Part shown: positions 1 through 8,324 of the stretch, one piece after another
Layout: the number at the start of each line of letters is the position of its first letter
How positions within the stretch are numbered: the first letter of the stretch is position 1
Assembly (NCBI GenBank): GCA_036939355.1
Contig: JALLAP010000219.1
Span: 1-16,023, forward strand
DNA: 16,023 nt
From: Thalassiosira profunda
Lineage: Eukaryota > Bacillariophyta > Thalassiosirophyceae > Thalassiosirales > Thalassiosiraceae
Reading direction: 5' to 3'
Notes under the pieces: generated by a model
Databases searched by the model: none
The model's input: the letters and a program-made list of their open reading frames with translations, nothing else
Told to the model about the DNA's origin: nothing
Program-made: the position numbers and the translations under genes

Positions 1-185
1 CGTCGGATCCGCCGGGCGCGTCGTACAAGAACCTGGGCAACATGAGATTCCCTCCCCCGCCCCCGCCTAGGACGTCGTTCACGCCACCACGGAGAGTATC
101 GCCCAACACCCGCCGGGGCAGCCGAGGGCGGTCGGTTCCTCCGCCGCCTCCAAGAGCGTATCCATCGCCGCCGCCGCCAAGGTAG
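1..185 (+). CDS. 3' end of a proline-rich protein (partial)
   Basis: An open frame runs in from the left edge (first whole codon at base 3) and stops at TAG 183-185. The about 60 visible residues are rich in proline and arginine: three runs of the form PPPPPxR or PPPPR separated by Ser/Thr/Arg-rich spacers. Such a tail is likely disordered and could bind SH3, WW or profilin-type partners, but this is inference. No domain is visible and the protein cannot be named. It converges on the histone-like gene to its right, with 120 bases between the two stops. The call rests on the open frame and the non-random repeated motif; it could instead be a chance open frame in GC-rich DNA. Confidence 0.45.
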   Translation, partial: SDPPGASYKNLGNMRFPPPPPPRTSFTPPRRVSPNTRRGSRGRSVPPPPPRAYPSPPPPR

Positions 186-305
186 AGAGCGAACTGATTG
201 ATAGATAGATATTACATAGAGTATTTGCTACATTGCGCGCTTCGTTCCACATTCCGGCATCGAAACAGCCATTCCCTCCAAGAATTTGATAGTGCCTTTC
301 CTTGA

Positions 306-1802
306 CTAGGGCTGCACCGGCAACGTGTAGCCTGCCGCAAGCCGGGCTGCTTCGACACGCCGATCATTCATTGGAAGATCGGCTCCAAATCCAGCTGGCA
401 GGGCAGGCTTCTGTAGGGCAGCAACGATCGCCACCTGTCCTTCTGCCGCCATGAACAGAGTGACTGCTTCGGCAAGGGTCGTGCACGAGTGGCCGTTGAC
501 CGACAGGATCTGCATGCCTACCTCCAACTTGGTGCCCGCCAGCAGGCTGCTCGGGGCAATGGAAGAGACCCTGACCGCGTCACCGTCTTGCTCAATGCCA
601 ATGCCCAAAGAGCTCTCTTTGGTGGGCTTGATGGCCGATACCACAACCCTCTCTGCCCGAGCCTCAGCAGATTCACTTGCAGTTGCAATCGGGCCATTTA
701 TCACAGAAGGATTCTTCTCGCAAACAAGCTCGTGGGCCCCGGCCAGCTCGAACGTTGGAAAGATCGCCCCGCAGGCGAAATCGCACTTCCACATTGACAC
801 GCCAGGTGCAGCGACACTAGAAGTAACGTTGGGAACGTTGGCAGCATAATGCTGCTGGAGAGTTGGCTGCTGAGTTTTTCCGCTTCTAGTGGTCGGGCGC
901 TGTCCACTCAGCGAGGGATGCAACCAATACATACCATTCGACCGGGTAGATTTGTCCCTTATAACCTCGCCATCCGCCGTCATCTTTCTCAACGTTTCGT
1001 TGAATACGTAAGCTATCCATTCCTCGCCTTTGGCCTGCATGGATGCCTCCGCCATCTCTTTGATAGTGGACAAGGATGCCTCACACGTGGGCAGATTGCG
1101 CAAGGCATCGATGATTGCCGCCCTGAACGCCGGCTGCGACAGTCGCGCTTGCTGTACTTTCAACAGAGACGCATTGGCACCCTTTGCATTGGAACTGGTT
1201 GTTGCCGAGTTGGCGATTAGTTGCGCCTTTCGAGCAATATCCACATGCCCGCGGAATACCTGGGGCGGCTTCGCCGCAGTACTGGGAGGGACCGGAGACA
1301 GACTCACACGAGCAACGCGCGGCGGCATTGGCACTGTGGCAGCGGCAACAGGATAGGGAGCGAACGTGTTGACCGGGCCATTCATTGCGGGAACAGGAAA
1401 AAGGCTGGCACGAGCCACAGGCGCGGGCTTCTTCAACGTGGCAACGGCATCCTTCGCCTTCTGCGCCTTCCCGATCTGTTTCGATTCCCTCACCTTCGCC
1501 TGGTATACAGCACTGAGTTTGTACTTGCCCTTGAACTGAAAGAGATCTCCCTCGGCGACCAGCGTCTTCAGCTCTCTCAGATAAGTGGCGTTCTTCCACG
1601 TCTTGTTCGCCGGCAAAGTCGATTGCATCTTCTTTCGAATGGCAAGGAGAGATGAGCCACTGCGGTCCTTCAGTTCGGCGACAGCATTCAGGATTCCCGC
1701 TCTATATGCCCTGGACGATTGATCGGCTTCGTGGTTTTCCCTCGTTGTTTTGGTCAACGCCATCGACTTGAGCGTCATCTCCGCTCCAATTATCAGCGCC
1801 AT
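306..1802 (-). CDS. Linker-histone-like protein: two H15 domains, C2HC finger, PDZ domain
   Basis: Single-exon gene of 498 residues. Residues about 34-96 look like a linker histone H1/H5 (H15) winged helix, ending in a basic wing (FQFKGKYKLSA). Residues about 224-296 are a second H15-like copy ending NGMYWLHPSL. Between them lies a low-complexity Ala/Pro/Lys linker with a twice-repeated VARxSLxPVP motif (about 129-138 and 163-172). Residues 340-361 form a C-x3-C-x12-H-x3-C arrangement, a likely zinc finger. Residues about 386-465 are a PDZ domain with the ligand loop SSLGIGI and the later signature ILSVNG. H15 domains bind nucleosomal linker DNA and PDZ domains bind protein C-termini, so a chromatin adaptor is a reasonable inference. 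The first ATG is used; in-frame ATGs at residues 9 and 14 are alternatives. I know no standard family with this domain order. Confidence 0.85.
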   Translation of the reverse strand: MALIIGAEMTLKSMALTKTTRENHEADQSSRAYRAGILNAVAELKDRSGSSLLAIRKKMQSTLPANKTWKNATYLRELKTLVAEGDLFQFKGKYKLSAVYQAKVRESKQIGKAQKAKDAVATLKKPAPVARASLFPVPAMNGPVNTFAPYPVAAATVPMPPRVARVSLSPVPPSTAAKPPQVFRGHVDIARKAQLIANSATTSSNAKGANASLLKVQQARLSQPAFRAAIIDALRNLPTCEASLSTIKEMAEASMQAKGEEWIAYVFNETLRKMTADGEVIRDKSTRSNGMYWLHPSLSGQRPTTRSGKTQQPTLQQHYAANVPNVTSSVAAPGVSMWKCDFACGAIFPTFELAGAHELVCEKNPSVINGPIATASESAEARAERVVVSAIKPTKESSLGIGIEQDGDAVRVSSIAPSSLLAGTKLEVGMQILSVNGHSCTTLAEAVTLFMAAEGQVAIVAALQKPALPAGFGADLPMNDRRVEAARLAAGYTLPVQP

Positions 1803-1836
1803 ACGATAATGAAAGTCGGGGAAAGTAAAGTAGAAG

Positions 1837-1851
1837 CTAGCTATTAGCTAG
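1837..1851. repeat. Short inverted repeat CTAGCTA-T-TAGCTAG
   Basis: Two 7-base perfect arms flank one central T. It lies 35 bases upstream of the start of the H15-PDZ gene, in its presumed promoter or 5' leader. It could be a dimeric factor site or a small hairpin; function unknown. Confidence 0.35.
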
Positions 1852-1865
1852 TTTTGTGAGAAGTG

Positions 1866-1920
1866 CACGTGAGAGAGCTCGCTCAACCTCCAAGATCGAG
1901 CCGCTCCCGCCCCACACGTG
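1866..1920. promoter_or_regulatory. Two CACGTG boxes upstream of the H15-PDZ gene
   Basis: Perfect CACGTG palindromes (G-box/E-box core, bound by bZIP or bHLH factors in many eukaryotes) lie at 1866-1871 and 1915-1920. Both are in the 176-base gap between the H15-PDZ start (1802) and the stop of the upstream gene (1979), so they probably serve the H15-PDZ gene. The motif is short; only the pairing and position give it weight. Confidence 0.35.
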
Positions 1921-1978
1921 CTCCTCCTCCCTCCACCCCACGTCAGATAATATGAACTCCCCTTTTGCTATTCCCCCG

Positions 1979-3043
1979 CTACTCTCCATTGCCCTGCGCG
2001 CCAAAATGCTCGGCGCGGGCCGTGGCAATCCGCTGCCGCGCCTTCTCCGGGGTGCCGCTAGGGCCCACCCCGAACTTCTTCTTTCCCTCCCCGACAAAGC
2101 CGTCATACTTCTCCTGCACACTGCCTTTGAGCGCCTCCATCTCGTTCAGTTTGTTGTCCGCCTCCGTCCTCTGTGCCTCGATCTCCGGTACCAGCCATTC
2201 TTCGTACTTCACCCGCTGGGGACGCTTCTTCCTTTTCTCCCATAACTCGAGATCCTGCTCCCCGCCCTCGACGAAAGTGAGGGCCTCCCGTGCTTCCTCA
2301 TTGAGCTTTGGCAGTTTGTTGTCCACTTCCTCCGCCTTGTACTTCTTCGTGCGGCTCAACGCGAACTCCAGCATCTTCTCGCTGCTCTTCTCGGCGACCT
2401 TTCCAAAAATCTCCCGGTACCGTTCCGCCACCTTCGCTTCCACCTCCTCGTCGCTGTATTCCCCCTCGCTCTCCAGCTTCCTCTGGTAGGCGTCAATGTT
2501 TGCAAACAAGGATGCCAGCAGACACTGGTCGTCCTCCTCGGCCCCGGCGCCCCCATCGTCCGTTCCCAACGAAACCCTGCTCGGCCGCTTCCTCCCCTCC
2601 TCGCCCTCCGATTCGTCCTCCAAATCGTCCAAACCGCGCTTCTTCCCCGCCGCCGGGTTCTGATGGGCCTCCATGTCGTCCGCATCGCCCTTCTCCCCCT
2701 CCCGCGCCGGCATTTTTCCTCCGCCTTGGCTGCCATCACGGTCGTTGGCGGGGGCGGCCGCCAAAAGGTCCTGGGCGCTGGCCTCGATGAACGCCAGCTG
2801 GGTATTGAGCCGCTGCTTCCGCCCCTCCTTTTTGTAGCTCACCTTGCCGCCGCTGCTCCTCCAATAGGTCGTCGCATCCCAGCCGTGATTCTTCTCCAGG
2901 TCGCGGCACGTGTGGCAGCGCCCGGAATCATCATCACTGGGCTTCATCCCGGGGCCGCACCAATCGCAGCCGTCGACGGGGCGGGGATCTGACCCCTGCG
3001 CAGCCGCGTCCTGCGTCGTCTCTCCGCGCTGGGTAGGAGCCAT
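1979..3043 (-). CDS. Charged protein with Cys4 motif and coiled-coil-like C-terminus, unknown function
   Basis: The frame is open from 3127, but the ATG at 3043 sits in a near-ideal Kozak context (accATGG) and is chosen, giving 354 residues. Residues 26-46 hold C-x2-C-x13-C-x2-C (CDWC...CHTC), followed by a Trp-containing stretch (NHGWDATTYW), consistent with a small zinc-binding motif. The middle is acidic and low complexity, with basic clusters that could be nuclear localization signals (KKRGLDD, GRKRPSR). The second half is strongly charged and helical-looking, rich in Glu and Lys. Using the upstream ATG, if any, would only add a weak N-terminus. The gene diverges from the Cys-rich/HNH-like gene on the other side. 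I do not recognise the family; a nuclear role is a guess from composition. Confidence 0.7.
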   Translation of the reverse strand: MAPTQRGETTQDAAAQGSDPRPVDGCDWCGPGMKPSDDDSGRCHTCRDLEKNHGWDATTYWRSSGGKVSYKKEGRKQRLNTQLAFIEASAQDLLAAAPANDRDGSQGGGKMPAREGEKGDADDMEAHQNPAAGKKRGLDDLEDESEGEEGRKRPSRVSLGTDDGGAGAEEDDQCLLASLFANIDAYQRKLESEGEYSDEEVEAKVAERYREIFGKVAEKSSEKMLEFALSRTKKYKAEEVDNKLPKLNEEAREALTFVEGGEQDLELWEKRKKRPQRVKYEEWLVPEIEAQRTEADNKLNEMEALKGSVQEKYDGFVGEGKKKFGVGPSGTPEKARQRIATARAEHFGAQGNGE

Positions 3044-3365
3044 GGTGGTGCAGTGGGTGTTGGATCGAGCCGCCGCGGAAAAGTGAGCCCACAAAGAGCG
3101 AGGTGTCAAACAGATATCTTGGGGCAACGCCCGATCAAATTTTAGGGGGCTGGCCCGCTTTCAAGCGGTTGGCTTTTCTCAATCTCTCTCTCAGATCCAG
3201 AACCACTTGTCATTGGAGGCAATGGGCAGCCCTGCCCTGCCCTCCCACCCGGACGATCCCCTCCCTTCCCCTCTACCACCTCGCAAATTATTTCGATCGA
3301 CGGCAGCGGCATATCCGTGGTAGAACCTCGATTTAGGCCGGCCTCTTTTCCGCCCAGCTTTGCTG
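3044..3365. promoter_or_regulatory. Divergent promoter region, 322 bases
   Basis: The gap separates the starts of the Cys4 gene (-) and the Cys-rich/HNH-like gene (+), so it must hold both promoters and 5' leaders. I see a CCAAT-like element on the - strand (attgg near 3212), a CT-rich stretch near 3178-3196 and C-rich runs near 3230-3275. There is no clear TATA box, no tRNA and no convincing coding frame. Confidence 0.5.
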
Positions 3366-6300
3366 ATGAGCTCGCGGGAGCCGGAGGGCCGGCCCCCTCG
3401 AGCTGGCCTCTTGGATGGATTCGACATCACGCTGCCATTCCGGCGGGGGACCAGGACGGTCTCCATCAACCAGGCGCGGCAGATATTACGCAAGCGGCGG
3501 CGGCGTCAACCAATAGACCAAGAGGAGCAGCAGGAGGAAGGCCGGGGAGAGGAGAAGAGGGCGAAGGATCATTGCTCGCGAGCTGAAGAAAACGAGGCGC
3601 CCAATGTTGACGGTGATGGGCCGCGGCGGGGCCACGCCGAGGGCGTGGGCGAGGAGGGTGTTGCCGCCGACTCCTCCAAGCAGAGGGAGGAGGCGGTGCC
3701 GGCGCTCGGCGGAGCGGAGGTCGTGCACGCCGAGGCGCACGAGCCACGGGGAGGGGGGGAGAGCATAGCTGAGGATGCCGCCGAGGCAGAGCTGCTGGCG
3801 GGGCGTGATGGGCGCCCTACTCCCGCTGGATCACACGCGGCAGGGCCAGTCGCAGACGCCGAGGGCAAACTGCAGTGCAAACAGCCTGCCGAGCCGAGGT
3901 TTGGGGAGGAGTTTGTGTCTGCGGATGATGCGGATCCGTCGCCGGGGGGGCGCTCCACTCCCACACTGTCGGAGGAGGAATCCGCCGGAGAGCGGCCGCC
4001 CAACGAGGGGAGCAGCGACAATGGCGGGGCTGAGGTGCGAGAAGACGCCCCACACGACGTCGCCGTGGCGGAGCAGCCGGTTGAGGAGCAGTCGGCCGGC
4101 AGCCCGGGGCCCGGCGACGACGATTCGTGCGCGCTGGCCGCGGGTGGGGCGCCCCCCTCCCGGAAGGACGATGGCCAGCAGCAGGACGTGGAGTTCGACA
4201 CCTCGTTGGACGACAACGGCTCCGTGGAGCAGAGCATCGTGGCCGAGAAGAGCGACGTCGGCTCGGACGAGGTGGTGGAGAATGCCGGGAGAGACGGAGA
4301 CGCCGCAGACATGGCGGTGGACGCCGGGGAGCTCGAGGACTTCGACTTGGCGACGGAGCCAATGTGCCGCGAATGCAACGTGTGGTGCGTGCTGGCCTCG
4401 TCGTGTATCTGCTGCGACGATGCGTCCACTACCACATCAACGGACATGTCGCTGTGCACTGAGGGGAGCGACGAGCAGAACCAACCCATCACGTGCTGTG
4501 GGCATATCGGCTGCCCGGATCCCACCTCGCCCTTTTCTGATCTCACAGAATGCGACGCGTGTCAGAACTGGCACTGTGAGGACTATTGCGAAGAGGAATG
4601 CGCCGTCGACGGCTGTCATGCGAGACTCTGTCGAAGCTGCATGGACGGGGGCAACGGGCTCTGCCTCGGCTGTCGTCTCTTTTGCGACATTTGCCAAGAT
4701 TTCTGCTGTTTTCGAGGCGACCGGCTCGTGCAGTGCTGCGAATGCAGCAAGCTGGTCTGCAGCAACTGCCTGGACGAGGACGATAGCGATGGCAACGACG
4801 CACCCGTGTGCACAGAATGCTGCGAGGATGTCGCTGCTCCCGCTGCACTGGGACTGATAGAGAGGTTGGAGAAGCAATATCCTGGGTTATCCTACAGAAA
4901 GGATTATGGCTATTGGGGACGACAGGTTGGAACAAACGCTGGATGGGGCAAGGGACAGCTGGGCACAGCATTGTACGGGACGGCAATTGGAGCGGCGCTG
5001 GCATTGAGTGCTTACCAATACGCCCTTGGCCTCTCGAGTGGCAGCCAACACGGCGATACGCTGGGCGTGCAACCAGTCCTCGACATCAGCGTCGACGAGT
5101 TCGAGGCTCAGTGGAAGAGCGAACGGACCCAGCTGAGGGCATTGCACAGCTATCCAGTCAGGGCCAAAGAGAGAACAGATATGGATCCCGACAGCACCCT
5201 CGGTGATGTCGTACAGATGGTGATCGACGATCTGAATCAAGAGCGGAAGAAGTCCTGGCCCCACAACGCGGTCGCTCTCCGGGAGACCCTCGACTGCTTG
5301 GAGGATATCATCGCCGGGCGCAGTCGCCCATTCTGTTGGAACGACTTGCCAGCCCCACGGCCCCACGACTCTGTCTTGAATGTTGACGAGGAAAGCTTCA
5401 GTGTCTATTTCAGAGCGCTCGTCTACTTCTTTTGCCAGTGGAAGAATGGCGGCTGGGTTAAGCCAGAGCGATTCGAGAGGAAATCAACAAAGTACTCGGA
5501 CGAGCGCAACAAGAAGCTCCTCCGGGATTGCGCCGACCACGGAGCGAATGCCGTGTTCGAGATGTGCTTGGTCGATCCTCGGTACCGCGCCGACTTCCTT
5601 CTTCTCCTGGCCGAGTACCCGGGAAATCCGCGCGAACTGCCGGTCGAGCAGAGGAAGAAGGTCGTGCATCGCTTTTTGAAGGACATTGGCGTCGTCCCCG
5701 AAACCTACACGCCCATCTTCTGCAAGCAGCGCGACGATCTCCACGACGGCAACGCAACGGAGGAGGAGTGCAAACCTATGGTGGCAAAGTTGGGGCTGGC
5801 TTTTCATGCTGAGATGGAGCGAATCAACAAGGAGCTGGAAAACGCCGAGAGAGAGGTGAGTCTGTGGCTCATATCTTTGCGTGTGCAATGGGAAATCTGC
5901 TAATGAAACGATGCATCCGCTGCTTTTGTCGTAGAGCGCCGCGTCGAAAGAGCACCTGAAAGAGGGCAGGCGGAAAACGAGGCTGCTCTTGCCTGCGTTT
6001 CAGTTCATCAACGATCACCAGACCCACGACAAGCCTGCCATCAGCCTCGATGAATTCGCGGAGGGGTTCATGCAGCGCGTGCACGTTGTGCCGGAGCTGA
6101 GAGGCGTTTCGTTTGAGCGCATGACAGATATGACGGTGCCCGTGTGGAACAACTCTGATCCACGGCTGTCTGACAAAACGAAGCAACGCTTCTGCAAGCT
6201 TGCAGAGCTGAAGCAGGTCCTGCTGTGGTACGCGAACGGTGGCAAGTGCTTTTATCATGGCTGCGAGAGGCACATCGGCGACTACCCTCCCAGCACACAT

Positions 6301-7137
6301 AATGCGTTTCATCTCCATCACCCGGACGGAAAATCGGTTGGCCCCCAAGAACTCGCCATGAGGTGCAACCTGGACCTTCCCAACGAGCATCTCGACGAGG
6401 AGAAGGGCCTTGCGAACGCGTGTCCTTTCCACCACGACCATGGCGACGATAGAGGTTACGAGCTCTCTCCGTTGGCACACGTCCGCAAGCTTCGGAACGA
6501 GCCCTCGCGGCGCGACCAGCATCGCAGCACGGAGGAAATCTTTGCCGATCGCGAGATGGCGCTCAAGTTCGTCTGCTACATCATCGAGAGCCACGTTCGT
6601 GGGACGACGAGCGGTGCATTTCCTTGCGACTCAATGACGAACCGGTTGGTGATGGACGCGTATTTTTCTCGTCCCAGCGCTCGCGGCTACTCGAACATGG
6701 TGTTGTGGGACGACATGTCTCGGCTGACGGCAGGCCAATACAACAATGGCGATGGCAGCAAACGTCTCCAAGAGTTCCAAACCGTACTCATGAATCTTCT
6801 GACTTTTGAGGGCTACTGCTGCGTCTCTGCGAACGAGAAGGCGAGCCGGGAGGCCGAGGCAAAGAGCGAGGAGGAGCTGACGGAGGACGACTTTGCGTGC
6901 AAGTCGGGCGACTATGACTTCCGGAACCTTGCGCCGTTCGAGTACTACGCGGTGCACGGCGATCACCTCGACCGGAAGAAGAAGAACTGCACGCCGAGCG
7001 AGCTGAGAGAAAAGAACCTGTTCGATTTGTTGGACGAGACACTCGTGTTCAGATACACGGTCAGCTTCTCACACTCGTCCAAGACGAAGCAGGAGAACCG
7101 GGGCGTGAAGTTGTGCTACCACCATACACTTCATTAG
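3366..7137 (+). CDS. Large Cys-rich protein with two HNH-like blocks, two exons
   Basis: Exons 3366-5855 and 5935-7137 join in phase 0 to give 1230 residues. The longer open frame starts at a TTG at 3360, so the first ATG (3366) is used. Residues 1-332 are acidic and disordered, with a basic patch (RKRRRRQ). Residues 334-485 hold 32 cysteines in CxxC-type pairs, likely several zinc sites related in style to RING/PHD modules. Residues about 536-557 are hydrophobic enough for a possible membrane segment. Exon 2 carries an HNH-like block (C935-x4-C940, HLHH at 956-959, CPFHHDHGD from 993). A second block has GDHLDRKKKN near 1172 and ends with KLCYHHTLH at the C-terminus. Both blocks resemble HNH nuclease folds common in algal genomes, but the central Asn is not certain, so activity is unproven. 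Its last 77 bases overlap the end of the PDZ gene. Confidence 0.85.
5856..5934 (+). other. Intron of the Cys-rich/HNH-like gene (79 nt)
   Basis: Donor GTGAGT follows GAG; acceptor TTGTCGTAG. A CTAAT branch-point-like motif lies about 33 bases before the acceptor. Phase 0. Splicing removes an in-frame stop (TAA at 5901) and joins two long open frames. Confidence 0.9.
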
Positions 7138-7708
7138 AGATCTGCACATTTGCCCAGGACTTTGCAGACATATCCTTTTCCATCCGAGCAATGGCTCCAG
7201 CAGTCAACGACGAAGCGGGACGGCTAGCAGGCATGGGTGGTGCAGTTGTGCCGCCTGTGGCAGGTTGGGCGTGTTTGGCGATCGCCGCTGGCGCAGCAGC
7301 AGGAGGCGCGGCGACCCCCCGCCTGATGAAAACAGTCCTTGACCCCGAGGCAAACGCGGCGAACAACTTCACGACCGCATCGATCCCGCCGTCGACGTCG
7401 GCCAGCACAATGCCATTCAACGACAAAAGGATATCCTTCAGCTGCAGAGGAACGTCGACATTGCCCGCGCTCGTTACAAAGTAGAGCCCCGTCACTTCAT
7501 GCTTTTGGATGCCCTGTGGATAAGACGGACACAGGAGAATACACAAAAGAGAATAAGAGGACGGGCGATATCTATCATCGTTGGTGAGCACAGGACGAGG
7601 GGGTGGTCCATCGAAGTAGTCTGCGTGCACCAGACTTTACGAACGCCTGCAACTCACCAATCCGAGCGGCCCTGTCGGGAGCGAGAGGGAGAGCCTCTGC
7701 GACACCAT
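7061..7708 (-). CDS. Small PDZ-domain protein, two exons
   Basis: Exon 1 (7708-7658) encodes 17 residues from an ATG in good context (gccATGG). Exon 2 is 7513-7061. The 144-nt intron is phase 0, and the spliced protein is 167 residues. Splicing rebuilds GPLGL|GI, the ligand-binding loop of a PDZ domain, continuing through LKDILLSLNG and VVKLFAAF to about residue 82. The rest is an Ala/Pro/Ser-rich tail without a domain. PDZ domains bind short C-terminal peptides, so this is probably an adaptor. It shares GxGI, ILSxNG and AVxLF features with the PDZ domain of the H15 protein at 306-1802. The last 77 coding bases lie antisense to the HNH-like gene, so the tail is the least certain part. Confidence 0.75.
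7514..7657 (-). other. Intron of the PDZ gene (144 nt)
   Basis: Donor TTG|GTGAGT, acceptor TTATCCACAG|GGC, with a T-rich tract before the acceptor. Phase 0. The intron contains an early in-frame stop (seventh codon, TAA), so splicing is needed to make the PDZ domain. Confidence 0.8.
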
Positions 7709-7820
7709 GGCGACGGCGGCGTGGCCAGGAGCTGCTACTGCGCCGTCGGCAACGGCCGGGGGTCTCGGGTGTGTGCAGTTTGTGCGCTGCTCGCTCGCGA
7801 GTAAAGTTAGTCGGCTCTTT

Positions 7821-7831
7821 TTTGGCGGGAA
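7821..7831 (+). promoter_or_regulatory. E2F-like site TTTGGCGGGAA
   Basis: It matches the E2F/DP consensus TTTSGCGS and lies 113 bases upstream of the PDZ gene start, followed by a GC-rich acGCGCCatt. A second similar element, TTTTGGCGGGGCGAAA, is at 8031-8046. Sites of this kind often drive S-phase genes in plants and animals; use here is inferred. Confidence 0.35.
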
Positions 7832-8030
7832 CGCGCCATTTTTTCGCCTCCTCAAAGCTGTGAGAGCGGCTCGCTCTCTCGCTCAATCGATTTGAGTTGG
7901 GCGTCGTCACGTTCGACTCACCAAAGAGCAATTGTGGCGCGGCAGCTGCTGCCTACGCCGGCCTTGCTTCCTGCTAAGTCATCCTCAGGATATCTACAAT
8001 AGCTCCAACTTATTTTATGTCAGGCTGGAC

Positions 8031-8046
8031 TTTTGGCGGGGCGAAA
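8031..8046 (+). promoter_or_regulatory. Second E2F-like site
   Basis: TTTTGGCGGGGCGAAA, with both an E2F half site and a CGAAA end. It lies 323 bases upstream of the PDZ gene and may also be in the 3' end of the opine dehydrogenase transcript. Confidence 0.25.
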
Positions 8047-8324
8047 GGTGGACGAAGATCGCAACTTTCTTCAGAGCGGCAGTTCAGGGTTAGTGCAGCT
8101 ACTGCGTAGGCAGGAGAGTGCATGGCGTGCACAAGATATGAGCATTGCAAACTTGGCTGAGCGGCTACAGTAATACTATTCAGTAATTAGCGCAAGAGTT
8201 TGTCGGCTCAACACAGATCTAATCCTGAGGTGTTCATCAGCGTACATATCCTAGCTTTACATTAGACATCAACAGTACAACTCCTAAGCTCCAGCAACAT
8301 TTGCAAAATGCCTCTCGAATCTGT

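Larger units (their letters stand above)
7709..8324. other. Intergenic region, 616 bases
   Basis: This holds the promoter of the PDZ gene (left) and the 3' untranslated region of the opine dehydrogenase (right). Apart from two E2F-like motifs I see no gene. Small open frames here lack domain signatures and do not extend known exons. No tRNA with both promoter boxes was found. Confidence 0.5.

Noticed and set aside
3569..4546. 325-residue Ser-rich open frame on the - strand
   Set aside because: It is the antisense shadow of the acidic region of the Cys-rich/HNH-like gene, whose + strand frame is supported by zinc motifs and a splice junction.
8154..8240. tRNA-like gene (A-box match TGGCTGAGCGG at 8154-8164)
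   Set aside because: No B box (GGTTCGANTCC) at the right distance and no cloverleaf stems.
8170..8245. C/D snoRNA on the - strand (TGATGA and a CTGA about 60 bases later)
   Set aside because: The base before TGATGA is not a purine and no terminal stem pairs the ends.
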